A stretch of DNA of 25,016 bases from Auxenochlorella pyrenoidosa. Taxonomy: Eukaryota; Chlorophyta; Trebouxiophyceae; Chlorellales; Chlorellaceae. A program made the translations under genes and the position numbers. The notes beneath the pieces are model-generated. The model saw nothing but the letters and a program-made list of their open reading frames with translations. It was not told the origin of the DNA and did not search any database. This document shows positions 1-11,137 of the stretch, piece after piece. Positions within the stretch are counted from its first letter, which is position 1. Every line of letters starts with the position of its first letter. The stretch covers positions 1,941,400 through 1,966,415 of the forward strand of contig KQ482042.1 of the NCBI GenBank assembly GCA_001430745.1. The letters run 5' to 3'.

Positions 1-1
1 G

Positions 2-3000
2 CGTGATCCGCAGCTGGTGCGCCAGCTGGACAGCGGCGGGGCGCTGGACGTGACCGGCATCCCCGACGCCTTTCTGCGCGGCCGCCTGCTCAGCCTGTTT
101 GATAACCTGGCGCAGCTGCGCAGGAACTCGGCGGTGCGCTGAGCGGGGGCGCAGGGCCGGCGCCGCATTGGCCCAACAGTAGCGGGGCGTCGATGGGCCG
201 TGTGTGCATGCTTGCAGGAGGCTGCAGTCGAGCGTGCCGGCTGGAGGGGCGTGGTGTGCGGCCCTCCAGGCCACCCTGCGTGCCTGCTGCAGCAGCCGCC
301 CCGCCCACGCTGCCGCGCCCCCAAACCGCAGGGCCAGTACTTCCTGCGGCGCGGCGCCAGCACCGTGCTGTCCTTTGTGGCCCCAATCCTAGAGGAGAGC
401 GCGGAGCAGCTGGCGTCGTACCGCCAGGCGTCCCAGCAGCACGCGCAGGCCGAGGCAGCGGCGGCGGCAGATGCCCAGGCGGCGCGCCAGGCGGGCGCAG
501 CCCAGCCGCCCGCGGCAGAGCAGCAGGGGGGTGGAGACGAGGGCGACAGCCCTGCAGCGCGGCAGATAGGGCCCCCGGGGCCGCCGCTGCGGGCGCAGCA
601 GCAGGAGGAGCAGGAGGGTCTGCTTGACTCGGACGCGGGTGGCAGCGAGGACGAGGGCGGTGGTGGGGGGCCCATCGGGCCCATCGGCCCTGCTGGCCCC
701 CCACAAGCTGATAGCGCAGGGCAGGGAGGGGAGCAGCAGGTGCAGGCAGCAGGCACGGCTGATGGGGACGAGGGCGACGACGATGAGGATGGGGCAGCTG
801 CCGGCCAGAGGATGGCCGGCCCCGCCATGCCCCCCGCTGAGTGGCTTGCCGCAGCAGCGCAGGTGCGCTGGCTGGCGCGGTGCTGTCTGCCTGCTGTGCA
901 CGCCGCCCTTGCACGGCCTGCAGGCTTGCAAAGCGCACGTGTGCTGCCTGCCCAGCCTGCGTGCTGCGTGCATTTGACCCCCCTGGCGCCTGGTTGCTTT
1001 CTTGCAGATGGAGTACCCAGTCAGCGAGGGGGAGGAAGGGGAGGAGGAGGAGGGGTTGCTGGTGGGGCCGCCGCCCCCCGAGATGGTGGAGGAGCTCGAC
1101 TTGGGTGGGTGGGTGGGTGGGTGGGGGGGGGCACGCGCTCTGCAGCCGGCAGGCAGGCGTTGCCAACAACGGCCCTGCCCGGGGTGACAGGCGTTGGGCT
1201 CGACTGGAGTGGTTCTGTACATGGGCGGAATCGCAGGGCAGGGGGCTGGCTGGGCGAGCTGCCCGCCCGCTTGCCCGCCTCCCCCCTCCCTCCCTCCCAA
1301 TCACCTTCCACGCCTGGAGCTCGCTCTGCTTCCCCCTGCCGCAGCCTCTATGGACGATCGCACTGCAGAGGTGTCTCGCGTGCTGCGCGTGCTGCAGCTG
1401 CACGAGCGGGAGCACGCCAAGAGCACGGCGGCGGAGAAGGCGGAGCGGCCGCCCGATGCCTATGACGTGCTGGGGGTGGCCCACGACGCGGCGGCGGGTG
1501 AGGCACGACTGGCCGGGGGGTCGGCTTGAGCGCTGAGGTGGCGTGCTTGTTGGGCTGCCCCCGCAGCCGCAGGCAGCCTCGGCTTGCCATGCACCTAGGC
1601 GCCCTGCGCTGACAGCCTCTGGTTCTGGCCTGTCATCCCCGCCCACCCCTGCTCCCCTGTCGCCCCTCCCATGCAGGCGAGGTGAAGAAGCGCTACTGGC
1701 GGCTGTCGCTGCTGATCCACCCAGACAAGTGCGACCACCCGCGGGCGCACGACGCCTTCCAGGCCGTCACCGGCGCTGCCCGGGAGCTGCAGGCAAGCCC
1801 GTGGAGGGGCGGCGCACGCCGGCCGCAGCGCTGCAGCTGCAAGCATAGGGCAGGGTGCAGACCCCAGCATCGCGTGTCGCCACCGCTGCGGGCCCTGCGG
1901 CTTCCGCACCTGCCGGGGCCTCACCCCGGCCTGCCCAGGCTGGGTTCTGCGAGCCAAGCTGTGCTCGCAGTGCGCAGCCCTGCACCTGCGGCTTCACACC
2001 TGCCCAGCCGCTGCTCTGACGTGCCAGGCACCTGCCCCTGCCGCCCTTCCCCCTCCCCGGGCAGGACGCGTCGCTGCGCCGGCGCGTGGACGAGCGGCGC
2101 GAGGAGGCGGAGCTGCGCCGCGAGTTTGCCGCCCAGGCCGCCCAGGCGGAGCGCGAGCGGCAGTGGCGCATCGCGCGCGGCCAGGCGACGGCCGAGGACC
2201 TGGCCGGCCCGGCCGCGCTGCCTGGGCAGCCGGTGGTGCGCGACACCTGGATGACAGACCTGCCGCCGGAGAAGGCCGCCGGGGCGCCAGGGGCCATGCC
2301 CTCGGTGAGGAGGGGTGTGGGCTGCAGTGTGGGACATGCCAGGCGTGGTCGGTGCGCCTTGATGGCGCAGCGCGACGACTGGCAGCCTCCGCCCCGGGCA
2401 GGTCGGCTCCCCCGGCTCTGTTGGTCCCACGCATACCCTGACTGCTCGCCTGCCCTCTGCTCCGGCCCCTGCCCCTGTAGGGTCCCTTCCAGGGCTTCAG
2501 CCAGCGCGGCGTGCAGAGCAGGGGCGACACCAGCGGCTGGACCATGACACCGCAGCAGCGCGCCTTGCAGCTCGAGGGCGGCGGCGCCGCCGCCGGCCCG
2601 CTCATGCTCACGTCTGGCGGCGGCGGCGCGGCCGGCGCCGACCGCGGCGTCGCAGCGGCCAACCCTGCGCAGGCGGCACGCATGGCGGCCGCGGTGGACG
2701 CCTTCAACTCGCAGAGCCGCAAGAAGACGCTCATGGAGCTGCATGCGGAGCGGCTGGCGGGCGGCAGGGACGGCAAGGACGGCGAGAAGAAGAAGCGCAA
2801 GAAGGCAAAGGCGGGGGAGGGCGGCGGTGGCGGCGGCGCTGCCGACCTGGGCTACGACCCCACGGCCCACCCCTGGCGGCCCTTTGACCGCGAGAAGGAC
2901 CTGGGGCCGGGCCTGCAGGCCAAGGCCAGCGCGGCAGACATGCTCAAGGGCACGCGCGCGCTGGGCAGCAAGTTCAGCGGCGGGCAGGGCGGTGGGCGCA

Positions 3001-3011
3001 CCTTCCTGTGA
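2..3011 (+). CDS. J-domain protein with GPALPP motifs and DUF3752-like C-terminus (5' partial)
   Basis: Exons: 2-133, 332-862, 1008-1104, 1345-1497, 1677-1792, 2065-2304, 2481-3011, stop TGA at 3009. This gives 599 residues without a start, so the gene begins outside the window. Seen: repeated GPALPP-type motifs (IGPPGPP, IGPIGPAGPP, AGPAMPP, VGPPPPEM) in an acidic, alanine-rich N-terminal half; a J domain at about 291-343 of the fragment (DAYDVLGV, then HPD at 319-321, the Hsp70-stimulating motif); then a charged helix, RDTWMTDLPP, and a basic lysine-rich stretch ending in HPWRPFDREKDL. This matches the plant J-domain/DUF3752 proteins related to GPALPP1, which are probably nuclear; the client is unknown. 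Six phase-compatible introns join the parts. Intron 5 (1793-2064) is GC-AG. The first join (133 to 332) is the least certain: if exon 1 is unspliced it stops at 140-142 and would be the tail of a separate gene, with this gene starting near ATG 200. Confidence 0.8.
1103..1131 (+). repeat. TGGG/G-run simple repeat at a 5' splice site
   Basis: A run of TGGG units passing into nine or more G covers the donor of intron 3 of the J-domain gene (GT at 1105). It has at least four G-tracts on the transcribed-sense strand, so it could form a G-quadruplex in the pre-mRNA. Folding is inference only. Confidence 0.7.
1793..2064 (+). other. GC-AG intron in the J-domain gene
   Basis: The exon ends CTGCAG and the intron opens GCAAGC and closes GGGCAG. 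Both flanking exons are in phase 0. The nearby GT (at GTGGAG) would be in phase 2 and would break the frame, so the GC donor is the one that joins the J domain to the downstream charged helix. Confidence 0.75.
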
Positions 3012-4062
3012 GCGGCGGGGCAACCTTCGCGGGGCACATGGTTGCTGCGTCGGGGTCCAGCATGCCACACCTGCCCATCCTGCCTGCTCTCCCTGACTGT
3101 GCTGCTCCCCTTGCACTATGATGCGCCATGCTGACCATGTCGCATGAGTAAAGCAAGGCAGAACAGATGCCTTGGCTCACTGTCAGCTCCAGGTCTGGGC
3201 GGCAGACAGCCCCACCTTGCCATGCCTGAGGTGCGATAATCGCATGCAGCATCTGTAGTTCTACCACTGCAGCCTCTGTTGTTGCAAAGAAAGAAGTCCC
3301 TTACACAGGAAGGCATAACCGTAAGAAATTTCAGGGTATCAGTACCATGAGGGACGTTGACGCATGGGTGGGCGCAGGGTCAGGGGAGGGAGGGCCTGCG
3401 AGGGCAGGTGGGCAGCTGCATGGTGGGGGCGGCAGGCGGCGCAGCCTGCAACAGGGATGTGCATTGTGGAGTCGCGAGCGCTGCGCCAGCAGGAAAGAGA
3501 ACGGGACGCCTCGGCGGCCAGTCCCAGTTGGCAAAACTGTGCGGGATGAAAGGGCACGGGCTTGGGGCCCCTGCCTGCTGCATGGTAGCACAGGACGGGT
3601 TTGACGGCTGCTGCCTGGCAGGGCAGGTGGCAATGCCGCCAGTGTGGGGCATGTGGGCAAGATGGGCATGGGAGGTTTGTGTGCTTGGAGGGTATGGCAA
3701 AACAGCGCAAGCAATCCACGGGATAACGGTAGAAAACGAGCAAGGCCGTGCTGCGCAGCACCCCGGCTGCACGACCAAGGAGAGAGGCAGGACAAGGGGT
3801 GGTGCTCCGACTAATCCTAAGGGTACAGGCAGAGACGAAAGCTGGAGAAGCATGCCACGCAGCAGCGCAAAGGGCACACAGCAGGCTTGGCAAGAGCAGC
3901 AGACATACGAGCTGCATGCCACGCCAGGTGCTGCCCATGCGGTGGCAGCAGCGCTGCAGCCTGCGACAAGAGCAAGGCTCGGGAGCGCCGGCGGTGCCGC
4001 AGCGCTTGAAGCGAGGCCAGTCCTCAAGCCCAGCCAGCAGCGGAGGGCGGGCTGCCTCCTTG
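3012..4062. other. Convergent intergenic / 3' UTR region without a supported gene
   Basis: About 1.05 kb between the stop of the J-domain gene (+) and the stop of the KH gene (-). Open frames of more than 200 codons exist on both strands (for example minus 3339-4082), but they show no recognisable domain and no splice-consistent continuation. They look like chance frames in GC-rich DNA. On the minus strand TGTAA lies at 3305-3301, the usual green-algal polyadenylation signal, so much of this stretch may be a long 3' UTR of the KH gene. No tRNA or repeat was seen. Confidence 0.5.
3301..3305 (-). terminator. Possible TGTAA polyadenylation signal of the KH gene
   Basis: TGTAA on the minus strand, about 760 bases past the KH stop. 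TGTAA is the known polyadenylation signal of chlorophyte algae. A five-base match is weak evidence alone. Confidence 0.3.
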
Positions 4063-6855
4063 CTAGAGGTGCATTGCATCAATCTTCTGCTGTATCAACC
4101 GCTGTGCAATCTCCACGGCCTGCAGTGGGGCACACAGCAGCGGCAGCAGGGTTACAACACGATCACCAACCGTGTGCTTCTGGCCACCTGGAACCCTCCC
4201 CCACCGCCCGTGCAATCCTCGGCGCAAGCCTCCTCTTAGAGCCTCTCCCACCATCCTCCCAGCCAGCCACTTGATGCTTGCAGCTCAAGCATTCTGCACA
4301 ACCAGCCAGCTAAAACAGCAAGGCGAAGCAGGCCCCACCTCGGGCGTGCCGGTGATGCTGCATGCGCGGTCATAGGTGCCCGGCAGGAACTCCCCCTTCC
4401 TGCTGATGCGAATGCTCACGCCCAGCAGCTCCTTGATCTGGTTGATCACCGCGCCCTGCCAGGCGGGACAGGGGGACGCTGGTGTGCGGATGAGGGGCAG
4501 CAGCGGACGCGAGCGCAGGAAGGCAGGCAATATAGCACTGGCAGTACCGGCTGACGGGGCCGGCCGCTGCCCACGGGACAGCCCTTCCTGCCAGCCGAAA
4601 TAGAGCTTGATAGGCAGGCAGAAGCCCAGCCTGCCGCCCCGCACCCCTGTCCCCAGCGCCACGCCTTTGCTCCGCGCCGCTCGACCCACATGCCCGCGCC
4701 AGGCACCTGCCTGTCCTCTGGCCACCCCCTCCACCCCGCCCGCCCCCACCTGCTTGCCAATCACCACGCCGACCTTGTCCTCTGGCACAGCAATTGTGAT
4801 GGTGGCGCCGCCGGCGGGTCCGCCGCCATTGGCGCGCGGCCCCGGGCTCATGGGGCCCATGTGCAGCATGTGCGGCGCCGCGCCGCCAAGGCCGCCGCCC
4901 GGGCCGACCATGTGGCCGTGGTGCAGCGGGCCGCCGTACTGCTGCTGCTGCTGCGGCGGCGGCGGCTGCTGGGCGCCGTGGCCGGCGGGCGGCATGGGCG
5001 CGTAGCGCATGGAGTAGGACAGGTTGGCGTCTGTCAGCAGGTGGTAGTCGGGGTTCTCACTGCGAGCAGGGGGCCAGCCAGGGCACGTAGCGCGTCACGC
5101 TGCCACTTCGCAGAGCTTGTTGCGCTGCGTCGCCAGCTGCTGGGCAGGCCACCCCTGGGCCTGCGCTCTCCCGCACGCTCGCTGCCACCTGGGCCCCCTG
5201 CTCCCAGCTTCTGGAGGGGCAGCCAGGCTGCTGGCAGTGGTCCACCCAGCGGCGGCACCTGAGCTTGGTGACCACCAGCGCCACCGCTCGCATGAGCTCG
5301 TCCACGTCGCCCGTGATCTTCACGATGCGTTCCGTCAGGCCTGCAGACGAATGACACAGCGGAAAGGTGCTCAGCAATGGTGGGCATGAGTGCCACAGGA
5401 GAGCAGCGTATCCAAGTTGTGGGGAGGCTTGCAAGATGACTGCAGACACCCCCGCTGACGGCACCAGGGCTGGACCATAGGAGCCATTGCCCGGCACAGA
5501 ACATGAGGCAGCTGCAAAGTTCCATACATCCACGCCACCACAGCAGCCGTGCAACGTATGCAGCCTGCCCCAAACAGGGCCGCACCGCCCCAGCACTTAG
5601 CGCGGTGCCGTGCCCACCTGGCATGGTGGGCGGCGGCGAGATGTTGAAGACGGCGCGCGAGTCCTCATTGAACGATCGGATCGTGGCGCCACCCTTGCCA
5701 ATGAGCGTGCCGCAGAGCCGCGAGTGCACAAGCATTCGCAGCTGGATGGCCTCCCCGTCCTTGGCCTGCGGGAGGGCGAGACGGAGGTGCTGAGAATCTG
5801 ATCACGTCCGCCCTGCAGCATGCAGATGCCCACTGACGGCAGCTACAACTTTCCAGAGAGGCTGCACTGCAGGGCAGCCAGCGCAAGCTGCAAGCGGCCC
5901 CAGGCCATTTTGCGGGACGATGACGGCAGGCAGCAGCTGCCCGCAAAGCCCTGCCTGCTGGCAGCCCATCTGCTGTGTCGGCAGCCCTGCTGACCTGCAC
6001 CGCACGCAGCGCCCCCGGCTCCGCCTTGAGCTTGGACAGCACCAGGTGCAGCGCCGTCAGCAGCTGGTTCACGGTGCCGGAGACCAGCAGGATGCGGTCC
6101 TGGCCCTCGGGGCTGCCCGGGTAGAACTCGCTGGCCCGCGACAGCTGCGCAGCAGGGCAGGGGAGTGGCGGCTGGGCTGGGCTGGGCAGGCAGACGAGCT
6201 GCAGCTGGCGCGTGGGGGTTGTGGCGGGCCGAAGACCTGTGGGAAAGCTCTGCTGGTGTTGCCGAGCAGGGGGCTTGCGGCCAACGGGCACCTAAGTTGA
6301 TGGCCCGAGGTACCGGTCGCGCAAAAATCAGCTGGGCCCGCGCGCGCGCAGCTGAGTGCCCCGCATGCTCAGGCACAGCAGCACCATGGACTTGCAAATA
6401 TTCAAGGCAGCCAAAACGCAGGGAGCCAGGGCGGGCAGGCGGCAGGGGAGGCCTTGCACGGCCTCCCGCCCCTGCGGGGCCGTGCCCTCCCGCGGCAGTG
6501 CCCACCTGCATACGCGCGTTGGACTGCGTCTGGATCTCCGTGATGTTGGCCCCTCCTTTGCCGATAATGCTTCCCGCGGCGACGTTGGGCACCAAAAACT
6601 TGACCTGTTGCAGGGACGACAGGGGCGCCTGTAGGCCTGCGCCTCCGGCCGTGCACACACCGAGCCAGCGTCCCGTCTGCCTGCAGAGCAGCTTACCACG
6701 ACTCTCTCCTCGCGGCGAGCGGCCTCGGAGGCGTCATCCGGGTCCGCGTCCAGCACCCCCGTCTGCTCGCTGGCCGGCGACACGCCGTTGTTGTGGTGCT
6801 CCTCCATCGCTGCAACGCCGTCCACCTCGCTGGGCAGCACGCCCGCCTCCTCCAT
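4063..6855 (-). CDS. Three-KH-domain RNA-binding protein (BTR1 / Nova-like)
   Basis: Minus-strand exons: 6855-6697, 6604-6506, 6144-5995, 5765-5618, 5340-5259, 5059-4750, 4455-4339, 4119-4063; 373 residues, all phases agree. KH1 is at about 54-125 (VKFLVPNVAAGSIIGKGGA, GxxG loop GKGG 68-71), KH2 at about 143-212 (LIGKGGATI, GKGG 159-162) and KH3 at about 298-370 (VVIGKQGAVI, GKQG 314-317, split by an intron after Q316). An acidic N-terminal tail and a Pro/Gln/Gly-rich linker (about 225-295) are predicted to be disordered. KH modules of this arrangement bind short single-stranded RNA motifs; relatives are plant BTR1 and animal Nova/PCBP proteins in mRNA processing, localisation or translation. 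No signal or transit peptide is evident. The start at 6855 (MEEAGVLPSE) is chosen as the nearest in-frame ATG before KH1; an in-frame ATG also exists at 7155. The intron at 4456-4749 is stop-free and in frame. Confidence 0.9.
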
Positions 6856-7358
6856 ACCGCCGGGAAGCAGGGGCGGCAAGGGGCACAGGGCTGGAGAGAC
6901 GATCGCGGCGCCTGGGCTGCTGCTGCCACTGTCGAGGGTGCCGGTCAGTAGTGTACACTCTGCAAGCCGCTCTGCAGGGCGCGCTGCACCGAAGCGGTCA
7001 CAAATGCCGCTGCTACGTGCTGGGTCTTTGGCGGGCAGTGGCCCTGGGCATTCTTGCCCCTGGCCACCCAGTCCACCCAGATTTGCCGTGCCCACCACAG
7101 CTGCGCCTGGGCTGGGGCCAACAGACAAGGGGAGCGCCAGTCCCCAGGCCATCACCTTCGGTGCGCTCTTTTCGCCCTGCAGCAGTTTCTAGAGCCTCAA
7201 GCAGATCGTGCCATTGCTTCCGATCGTCCCAAAGTCTTGCCGCGGGATGAGGTGCAGTGCCACCGCTGCCGCCGCCGTTGCCGCCACTGCTGCCGGCTTC
7301 ACCAGTTCCCTGCTTGTGCACCCTGCAGCTGCGGGTGCACTAGCACGGTCAGCTAGAA
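6856..7358. promoter_or_regulatory. Divergent intergenic region between the KH gene (-) and the ASC-1 gene (+)
   Basis: About 500 bases between two start codons pointing away from each other, so both promoters and 5' UTRs should lie here. I see no convincing TATA box or other named element. If the KH gene starts at the upstream in-frame ATG (7155), the shared region shrinks to about 200 bases. Confidence 0.5.
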
Positions 7359-10300
7359 ATGGCGGGGCGAGTGGGCAACAAGACCTGGCTGCGCCAGCAG
7401 CTGCAAAAGGTGCTGCAGTGGGATGCTGATGCTGCAGAGGCCATGGTCGAGGCGGTTGCGGCGAGCTCCAGCGACGAGGTGAGGGGCAGTCGGCTCGTGG
7501 ATGAGCAGGCACTGCGGTTTGACCGCTTTGCGCAGTACAGAGCATATCAGAGCTTGCTGCGCAAGGGGAGGTTGAGCTGGGTGCTTTGCTGCCTAGGCGG
7601 GACGGCCTCTGCCGTGCTGTCTTTGGACCCCCAGCGCCACTCCGTGGGACGACCTGCGCTGTCCTTCCACTCACCACAGGTGGACCAGCTGGTGGAGGCA
7701 TACATGGGGGGAAACCCAACCGCACGCCAGCTGGTCAGGCAGTTCTGCGGCCCCGCAGGCGGCACGGCGGCAGCGGCGGGGGCGCCACCAGGCATGCAGA
7801 TGCTGCAGCGAGGCGCCCCGCAGCAGCCAGGGCGCGGCAGCGGGGCTGCACCCAGTGGGAGCGGACAAAGCGCTGGCGGCAGCAGGACTGGTAGCGGCGG
7901 CGGCAGGGGCCCGCCTCAGACGATGGAGCTGCAGCCACCCGCTGGGAAGCCCAAGGTGAGTGGGGCTGGCAGGGGGGCCCACAGCCGCTGCATGCACAGA
8001 GTCTGCACATCGCCATTTTGCCTTCTTTGAGCCTGCACCAGCAAGCTGGGTCCTGCCCTGTTGATGGGCAGGCTGACACACACCTCGCCAGATGGTTGCC
8101 ACAAGCTCGGTCGCGCCAACAGCGACCTGGCCAGCCCACCATCCCTCTTAGGCCCCTCCTACACCCTCTGCCCACTACCCTACCCGCAGCCCGACCTGTA
8201 CATGGGACCAAATGTGCGCACCACGGTGCAGCCCGCGCGGCGCAAGGGCCGCAGCGGCGGCGCCGCCGCCGCTGATGCTGGCGCCAGCCAGACGGGCGCG
8301 GCGGGTGCCAAGGCACTGCAGAAGCCTGTGGTCAACTGCCTGCGCTGCGGCAAGATCTACGACTGCCGGGTGCTGAGCGAGGAGGGGCGCCGCTTCCTGG
8401 GTAAGGGGGCAGCCCAGGGCATCACCTGTCCAGCCTCCATGGTGACGGCACCAGCTGACTGGCCTCCACGCGCATGCCCCAAGGGTGGCATCAGCTCCTG
8501 CTCCTGCACCCAAGCGTCACGCTCTGATGCCCGCTCCTGCCGCCTGCACCTGACCTCTGCACTTGATGTGCCCCAGCATGTTGCGACCATGCTTCCCCGT
8601 CCACCCCCTCCCTTGTCTCCTGCAGCCTCTGGGGGCGTCTGCACCTTCTGCGGCAGCGTCGTCACGCTCTGCTACGCAGACGGCACCACCAATGCCCCTC
8701 CTGACGTCGCCGGCACCGACACCGAGGCCGCCAGCAGCAGCAGCAGTGCACGCGTGGCAGGAGCCTCCGCATCGGCGGCAGCGACCGGGGCGCCGTCCTC
8801 TGGCGACCTGGCAGGGTTCAAGCCAGAGGCACAGCAGGGAAACGCGGCAAACAGCGTGGCCTATAATGACTCTGCAGCTGCTGCAGTGGCGCTCAAGGTG
8901 GGCGCCTGCAAGACCAGCCTACCTACATGCAGGCCTGCAGTGGGGCAGGGAGTGTAACCCGGAGCCGGCTGGTGCAAGCTCTTGACCCCCGCTGGCGCTG
9001 CGCTCTTGCTCCGCTGCTTGGAGGCAGGCCAGCTGGCAGGCTTACCAGCTGCTCATCGCATTGTCTGTCTGGCCGCCACGCGGTGCAGTTCCAGCATGGC
9101 GAGCGCAGAATGCAGGAGCGGCCCCACACCCAATGTGGCTCTGTCCCTTGCCTCGCGCCCCCACCTCCCCGGCTCCACCCGCCCACGGCTTTCGTCCTGT
9201 GCCTGTTTGCTGCCCGCGCAGGACCGGCTGGTGGAGTACGACCGGGAGAGCGCCAAGCGCACCACCGTGTATGACGACCAGGCCGACTTCTTCGAGATCG
9301 ACGCCAACGCCTGGCTGACGGGTGGGGGGCGGGGGGCGGGGGGGGGGGGCCCGGTGCTGGGCACGGCGTGGTCGGCTCTGTGTCGAGGCGGCAGCGCCAG
9401 CTTCATGCCGTGCCAGCAGCGGTGAGCCCAGGCGAAGTGCATCAACGGCCTGCTTGCTTCCGGGGCTGGGCGCTTGCCCGCCCACATCTGCCTCCTGCCA
9501 TCTGGCGCCTCTGCCCTGCTGTGCGCCCGCTTCTGAGGCCCGCCTGGCGCCTCTGCTGCACCGCTGCAGAGGAGGAGCGCGCCGTGCTGCGGCAGCGGGA
9601 GCGGGAGATGGCAGAGGCTGAGGAGGCGCGGCGCAAGCGCGTGACTGTCAGCATCGACCTGCTGGGCAGAAAGGTGGTCATGGTGAGGGGCTGCGCGGGG
9701 GGCATCCCGCCTGGCCCTCGGAGGAGGGCTGGTCCGTGATTACGGCGCCCTGGCGCAGGCGGCCACATGGTTGCGGCGCGGGCGCTGAGAGCCCTGTGCC
9801 ACGTCCGCGCCGCCAACTTGCCATCTCCCTTGCCTGTCTCTCCTTGCTGTCGTCACACACAGTGAGAGCCGCTGGCTCACCTTTCAATGCAATGCACCTC
9901 TTTGCCAATAAGCTGTGTTGCTGTCTTTTCAGCAGAGGCGGCCTATCAATTCCGCAAGCCATGCGCCTCAAGGCCTGCTGCTCTCCGCCCCCCCACAGGA
10001 GGAGGAACCACCACTGGACGCAGCCGGCGGGCCCGCGGACACTGCAGCAGTGGAGGCGCAGCTGGAGGCTGCACGGGCTGCTGCCGCCGCGCGCGTGGCC
10101 GCTGCAACGGCTGCCGAGGCCGCACAGGGCGGCGGCGCTGCCGCACCCACCGCGCTGGCAGCAGTGGAGGACAAGCTCCGGAACCTGAGGATCACGGTCA
10201 ACCCTTCCATGGCCGCCAAGCACTTTGTGTTCCTGCCGCAGCAGGGGCAGCAGCAGGGGCAGCAGCCAGCACGGCAGTATCAGCAGCGGACGCAGCCGCC

Positions 10301-10693
10301 CCCCCCTGCAGCAGGTGGCAGCGCTGAGGGTGCGCCGTCGGGAATGGCAGAGCCCGGCCGGCAGGGCCGTCCCGTTGGCAGCAGAGGCTCGCGACAGCAA
10401 AAGCAGCAGCGCAAGCAGGCAGCAGGAAGAGGGCCCTCCAGGCTGCAGCATGATGGTGAGGGCGGGCGCACTCTTGCTCAGGCCATCCCGCTTCAAGCGC
10501 TCAACCTGCATCGTGCTCTGGCACAGCCGCTCCCTCTCCGCCCTGCCTGCCCTAGAGCCCCCTACCCTACCCCACTCCACCCGGCCCTGCTGCAGACCCC
10601 TTTGACTGGGACCTGGGCGCCTCAGCTGTGGAGGTGCTTGCAGCAGACGAGGCCGGCAGGAGGGCGCTCGAGAAGGCGGGCATGCTGGTGTGA
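7359..10693 (+). CDS. ASC-1/TRIP4-like zinc-finger protein
   Basis: Exons: 7359-7478, 7680-7955, 8190-8400, 8626-8897, 9222-9321, 9570-9682, 9999-10455, 10596-10693; 548 residues, all phases agree. Seen: an N-terminal helical segment (VDQLVEAYMGGNPTARQLV); a low-complexity Gly/Ala/Gln stretch; a zf-C2HC5-type finger with cysteines 182, 185, 191, 208, 211 and 217 (NCLRCGKIYDC, then CTFCG), split by an intron; the family block LVEYDRESAKRTTVYDDQAD followed by DANAWLT; a charged helix; and RVTVSIDLLGRKV. The family is the activating signal cointegrator-1, a member of the ASCC complex with the ASCC3 helicase in transcription coactivation and ribosome rescue; nuclear and cytosolic action is expected. 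I see no C-terminal ASCH domain, which animal TRIP4 has; the tail ends DPFDWDLGAS and a short helix. A Gln-rich patch sits near 10236-10280. The ATG at 7359 is the first one in frame with the conserved N-terminus. Confidence 0.9.
9320..9349 (+). repeat. G-run at the 5' splice site of ASC-1 intron 5
   Basis: Almost uninterrupted G tracts follow directly on the donor at 9322. They are capable of G-quadruplex formation on the pre-mRNA strand (inference). Confidence 0.6.
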
Positions 10694-11137
10694 GGACCCG
10701 GCTCCCCACCCCACCCACCCACCACCACCCGCCCAGACACCCTTAATCAGTATTGCCCTCTGCTGAGCTACATTGATGCTGGCTCCCTCTGTCTGCCCTG
10801 GGACAAGTTTGGCCAGAATTCACAGGGGCTGCGGCCAGCGCAGATAGCTGAGGCAGGCGCTCGGCAGGCGTTCCCGAGCGTGTGCAACAGAGTGGTCAGT
10901 AGGTGCCTCATTGGAAAATGGATGGCAGAGAGCAGCAGGGGTCAGTGGTAGGGTGGCTCTGAAGCGTGAAGTCAAAACTGGAGAGGGCGCGGCAGGCGGC
11001 CAGCGGGTGGATGCATGGAAATCAGCAGACTGGCAGGCGAGGCGCTGGCTCATGCTGCTCACAGCATGTGGCTGGTGGGAAGGGCCCGGGGCCCTGCCGC
11101 TGGCGGGTGCCTCTTCTGCTGCAGCGGCGCGGTGTGT
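10694..11137. other. Convergent 3' region between ASC-1 (+) and adenylate kinase (-)
   Basis: About 440 bases between two stop codons, holding both 3' UTRs. It starts with a CCCA/CCA-rich run (near 10706-10735). I found no TGTAA on either strand and no gene, RNA or repeat worth calling. Confidence 0.5.

Noticed and set aside
90..1646. 518-codon minus-strand open frame over the J-domain gene
   Set aside because: It is Pro/Ala/Arg-rich with no domain and lies antisense to exons with clear GPALPP and J-domain motifs; long antisense frames are expected at this GC.
1767..3116. 449-codon minus-strand open frame
   Set aside because: Antisense shadow of the J-domain gene's last exons; no motif and no splice support.
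3339..4274. Overlapping frames of 247 (-) and 305 (+) codons in the intergenic stretch
   Set aside because: No recognisable domain and no phase-matched exons; more likely 3' UTR sequence of the KH gene.
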